DNA of 6,538 nt. Origin: Patescibacteria group bacterium. Lineage in GTDB: Bacteria; Patescibacteriota; Microgenomatia; Levybacterales; UBA12049. The notes beneath the pieces were generated by a model. The model did no database searches. It had not been told where the DNA came from and worked only from the letters and a program-made list of their open reading frames with translations. Position numbers and translations under genes: made by a program. The first letter of the stretch is position 1. Every line of letters begins with the position of its first letter. This document shows, one piece after another, positions 5,326-6,538 of this stretch. The stretch lies in contig JAHIGH010000193.1 of assembly GCA_018900295.1 (NCBI GenBank), positions 1 through 6,538 of the forward strand. The letters are read 5' to 3'.

Positions 5326-6519
5326 ATGCGCATTTTATTTGCTACAGATCAATACCTACCCACCCCCGGAGGGATCTCTGTCGTAACCCAAAGAATTTCC
5401 GCTGCTCTCGCGAAAAAAGGCCATACAGTCGCGATTATCGCACCATCAACCGACTGGAAATTCAGAAAAGAATCCACAGACGGAGTCACTGTCTACAGGA
5501 TTCAGTCCATGCTTATACATAAATTAAAACAACTCCGGTATTCACCCGCGTTTCTATACCGGAAAAAAATATATCATACGATCACAGAATTCCGGCCGGA
5601 TATAATACACCTCGAAACCCCCAATACTATCGCCAGCGAAGCCCTGGATGCAGCCCTGAAATTCAATATTCCGTTGATTGCCACATGCCATATTATGCCG
5701 GAAAATATATCGGGCACGCTGCCTTTCTTACCCTCCAAAATGGGAAAAATGATCGGAAACCTCTACATGAAACAAGCAATAAAAGTTTATAACAAAGTAA
5801 GCCTGGTTACTGCTCCGACGCCCATCGGCACCGCCATTTTACAAGCCTACAATATAACAAGTCCGACTATGCCGCTTTCCAACGGTATTGACTTGAAAGC
5901 ATTTCGCATACCCTCAAAAGAAGAACAAGAAAAATTTCTGAAAAAATATAATTTTCCGCTTGATCCGATGATTTTATACATAGGCCGGTTGGATAAAGAA
6001 AAAAAAGTTAATATTCTTATAGAAGCACTTCAATATATCAAAAAATCGCAACCTTTCCATGTTGTCATTGAAGGAAAAGGCCAGCAAATGGAAAATCTCG
6101 AAAATTCGATACAAAAATTAGGACTGCAAAATAAAGTATCATTTATCGGATATATCGCGGAAGAAGAACTATGCGCGCTATACTCTCTTGCGGCAATATT
6201 CGTTATGCCAAGCACAGCCGAACTGCAAAGTCTGGTAACGATGGAAGCAATGGCGCTTGGATTACCTGTTATTGGCGCGAAAGCCGGTGCTCTTCCGTAT
6301 CTCATCAAGCCGGATGAAAATGGTTTCCTTTTCGAGCCTGACGATCCGATAGATTTAGCGCAAAAATTACAGCAATTGCTCGAAAATCCGGATCTGCGGC
6401 AACGTATGGGGAAAAAAAGCCTGGAACTGATTAAAGAACATGATATAAATAATATCATCGAAAAAATGGAAGGACTCTACGCCAAAATAATCAATGACAA
6501 CAAAAATACTCACGCTTGA
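5326..6519 (+). CDS. GT4-family glycosyltransferase, probably a lipid alpha-glycosyltransferase
   Basis: The 397-residue protein has the full GT-B layout of family GT4. The N-terminal Rossmann half opens with MRILFATDQYLPTPGGIS (glycine loop PGGIS 14-18) and includes HLETPN 95-100 and CHIMPENISG 121-130. The C-terminal half has SNGID 185-189, the diphosphate-binding Arg221 and Lys226 of GRLDKEKK, and the E-x7-E pair Glu299/Glu307 in AELQSLVTMEAMALGLPV. These residues indicate a retaining nucleotide-sugar transferase. The HxMPEN segment recalls diacylglycerol glucosyltransferases and mannosyltransferases that act on membrane lipids. It starts 15 bases after the SRPBCC gene and has no Shine-Dalgarno. 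A working model is that this enzyme adds one sugar to a lipid and the GT28 enzyme adds another. An alternative is a role in capsule or cell-wall glycan synthesis. The sugar and acceptor are unknown. Confidence 0.88.
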   Translation: MRILFATDQYLPTPGGISVVTQRISAALAKKGHTVAIIAPSTDWKFRKESTDGVTVYRIQSMLIHKLKQLRYSPAFLYRKKIYHTITEFRPDIIHLETPNTIASEALDAALKFNIPLIATCHIMPENISGTLPFLPSKMGKMIGNLYMKQAIKVYNKVSLVTAPTPIGTAILQAYNITSPTMPLSNGIDLKAFRIPSKEEQEKFLKKYNFPLDPMILYIGRLDKEKKVNILIEALQYIKKSQPFHVVIEGKGQQMENLENSIQKLGLQNKVSFIGYIAEEELCALYSLAAIFVMPSTAELQSLVTMEAMALGLPVIGAKAGALPYLIKPDENGFLFEPDDPIDLAQKLQQLLENPDLRQRMGKKSLELIKEHDINNIIEKMEGLYAKIINDNKNTHA

Positions 6520-6521
6520 CA
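6516..6521 (+). promoter_or_regulatory. Consensus -35-like TTGACA at the window edge
   Basis: TTGACA overlaps the GT4 stop codon (6517-6519). With a 17-bp spacer the -10 would start at 6539, one base past the window, so it cannot be confirmed. An ATG at 6529 (ATG CTC TTT GC) could equally be the start of a following gene. Confidence 0.15.
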
Positions 6522-6538
6522 TGTAATATGCTCTTTGC

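Noticed and set aside
6030..6458. Minus-strand 142-residue frame within the GT4 gene
   Set aside because: Antisense to conserved GT4 motifs, with Ser/Cys-rich translation typical of a shadow frame.
1..6538. Alternative genetic code (TGA as an amino acid, as in Gracilibacteria)
   Set aside because: TGA ends the GT28 and GT4 genes at family-typical lengths, and no real gene has an in-frame TGA.

Overview
The window holds two divergently transcribed metabolic gene clusters, plus the end of (or all of) a small coiled-coil gene at the left edge. No rRNA, tRNA, CRISPR array or transposase gene is visible. The DNA is AT-rich, genes are tightly packed, and no start codon has a clear Shine-Dalgarno sequence. 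Gene content (small coiled-coil protein, DAG-type glycosyltransferases, sparse signals) looks most like a candidate-phylum bacterium such as Patescibacteria/CPR. The serine genes, however, most resemble the types I remember from Bacteroidota, so the taxonomic guess is weak and transfer of the serine genes is possible. Stops used are TAA, TAG and TGA, with no in-frame TGA, so the standard bacterial code fits.

Left half (about 150-3337, minus strand): a serine biosynthesis cluster, read right to left. The first gene encodes a 629-residue fusion of an N-terminal HAD phosphatase (SerB-like) with an E. coli-type D-3-phosphoglycerate dehydrogenase (SerA) carrying a C-terminal ACT domain. The second encodes a class V aminotransferase of the phosphoserine aminotransferase type (SerC). 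Together two genes could supply all three steps from 3-phosphoglycerate to L-serine. The aminotransferase gene contains a 105-bp imperfect palindrome inserted in frame as exactly 35 codons (the 'CHSERS...' type repeat). Between the two genes lie short tandem repeats and a 33-bp diverged copy of the aminotransferase's own 5' end.

Centre (3338-3646): a 309-bp divergent intergenic region. It holds a second, non-coding palindromic element that shares a 24/25-nt core with the one inside serC, a tract of 7-bp repeats, a nested inverted repeat, and AT-rich promoter-like sequence. This includes a perfect TATAAT six bases before the preferred start of the next gene.

Right half (3647-6519, plus strand): three closely packed genes encoding a MGDG-synthase/UgtP-like GT28 glycosyltransferase, a SRPBCC/START-like small protein (4-bp ATGA overlap with the gene before) and a GT4 glycosyltransferase. 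The likely theme is glycolipid synthesis on diacylglycerol or another membrane lipid, with the START-like protein as a possible lipid-binding partner. The window ends just after the GT4 gene, in a consensus -35-like TTGACA.
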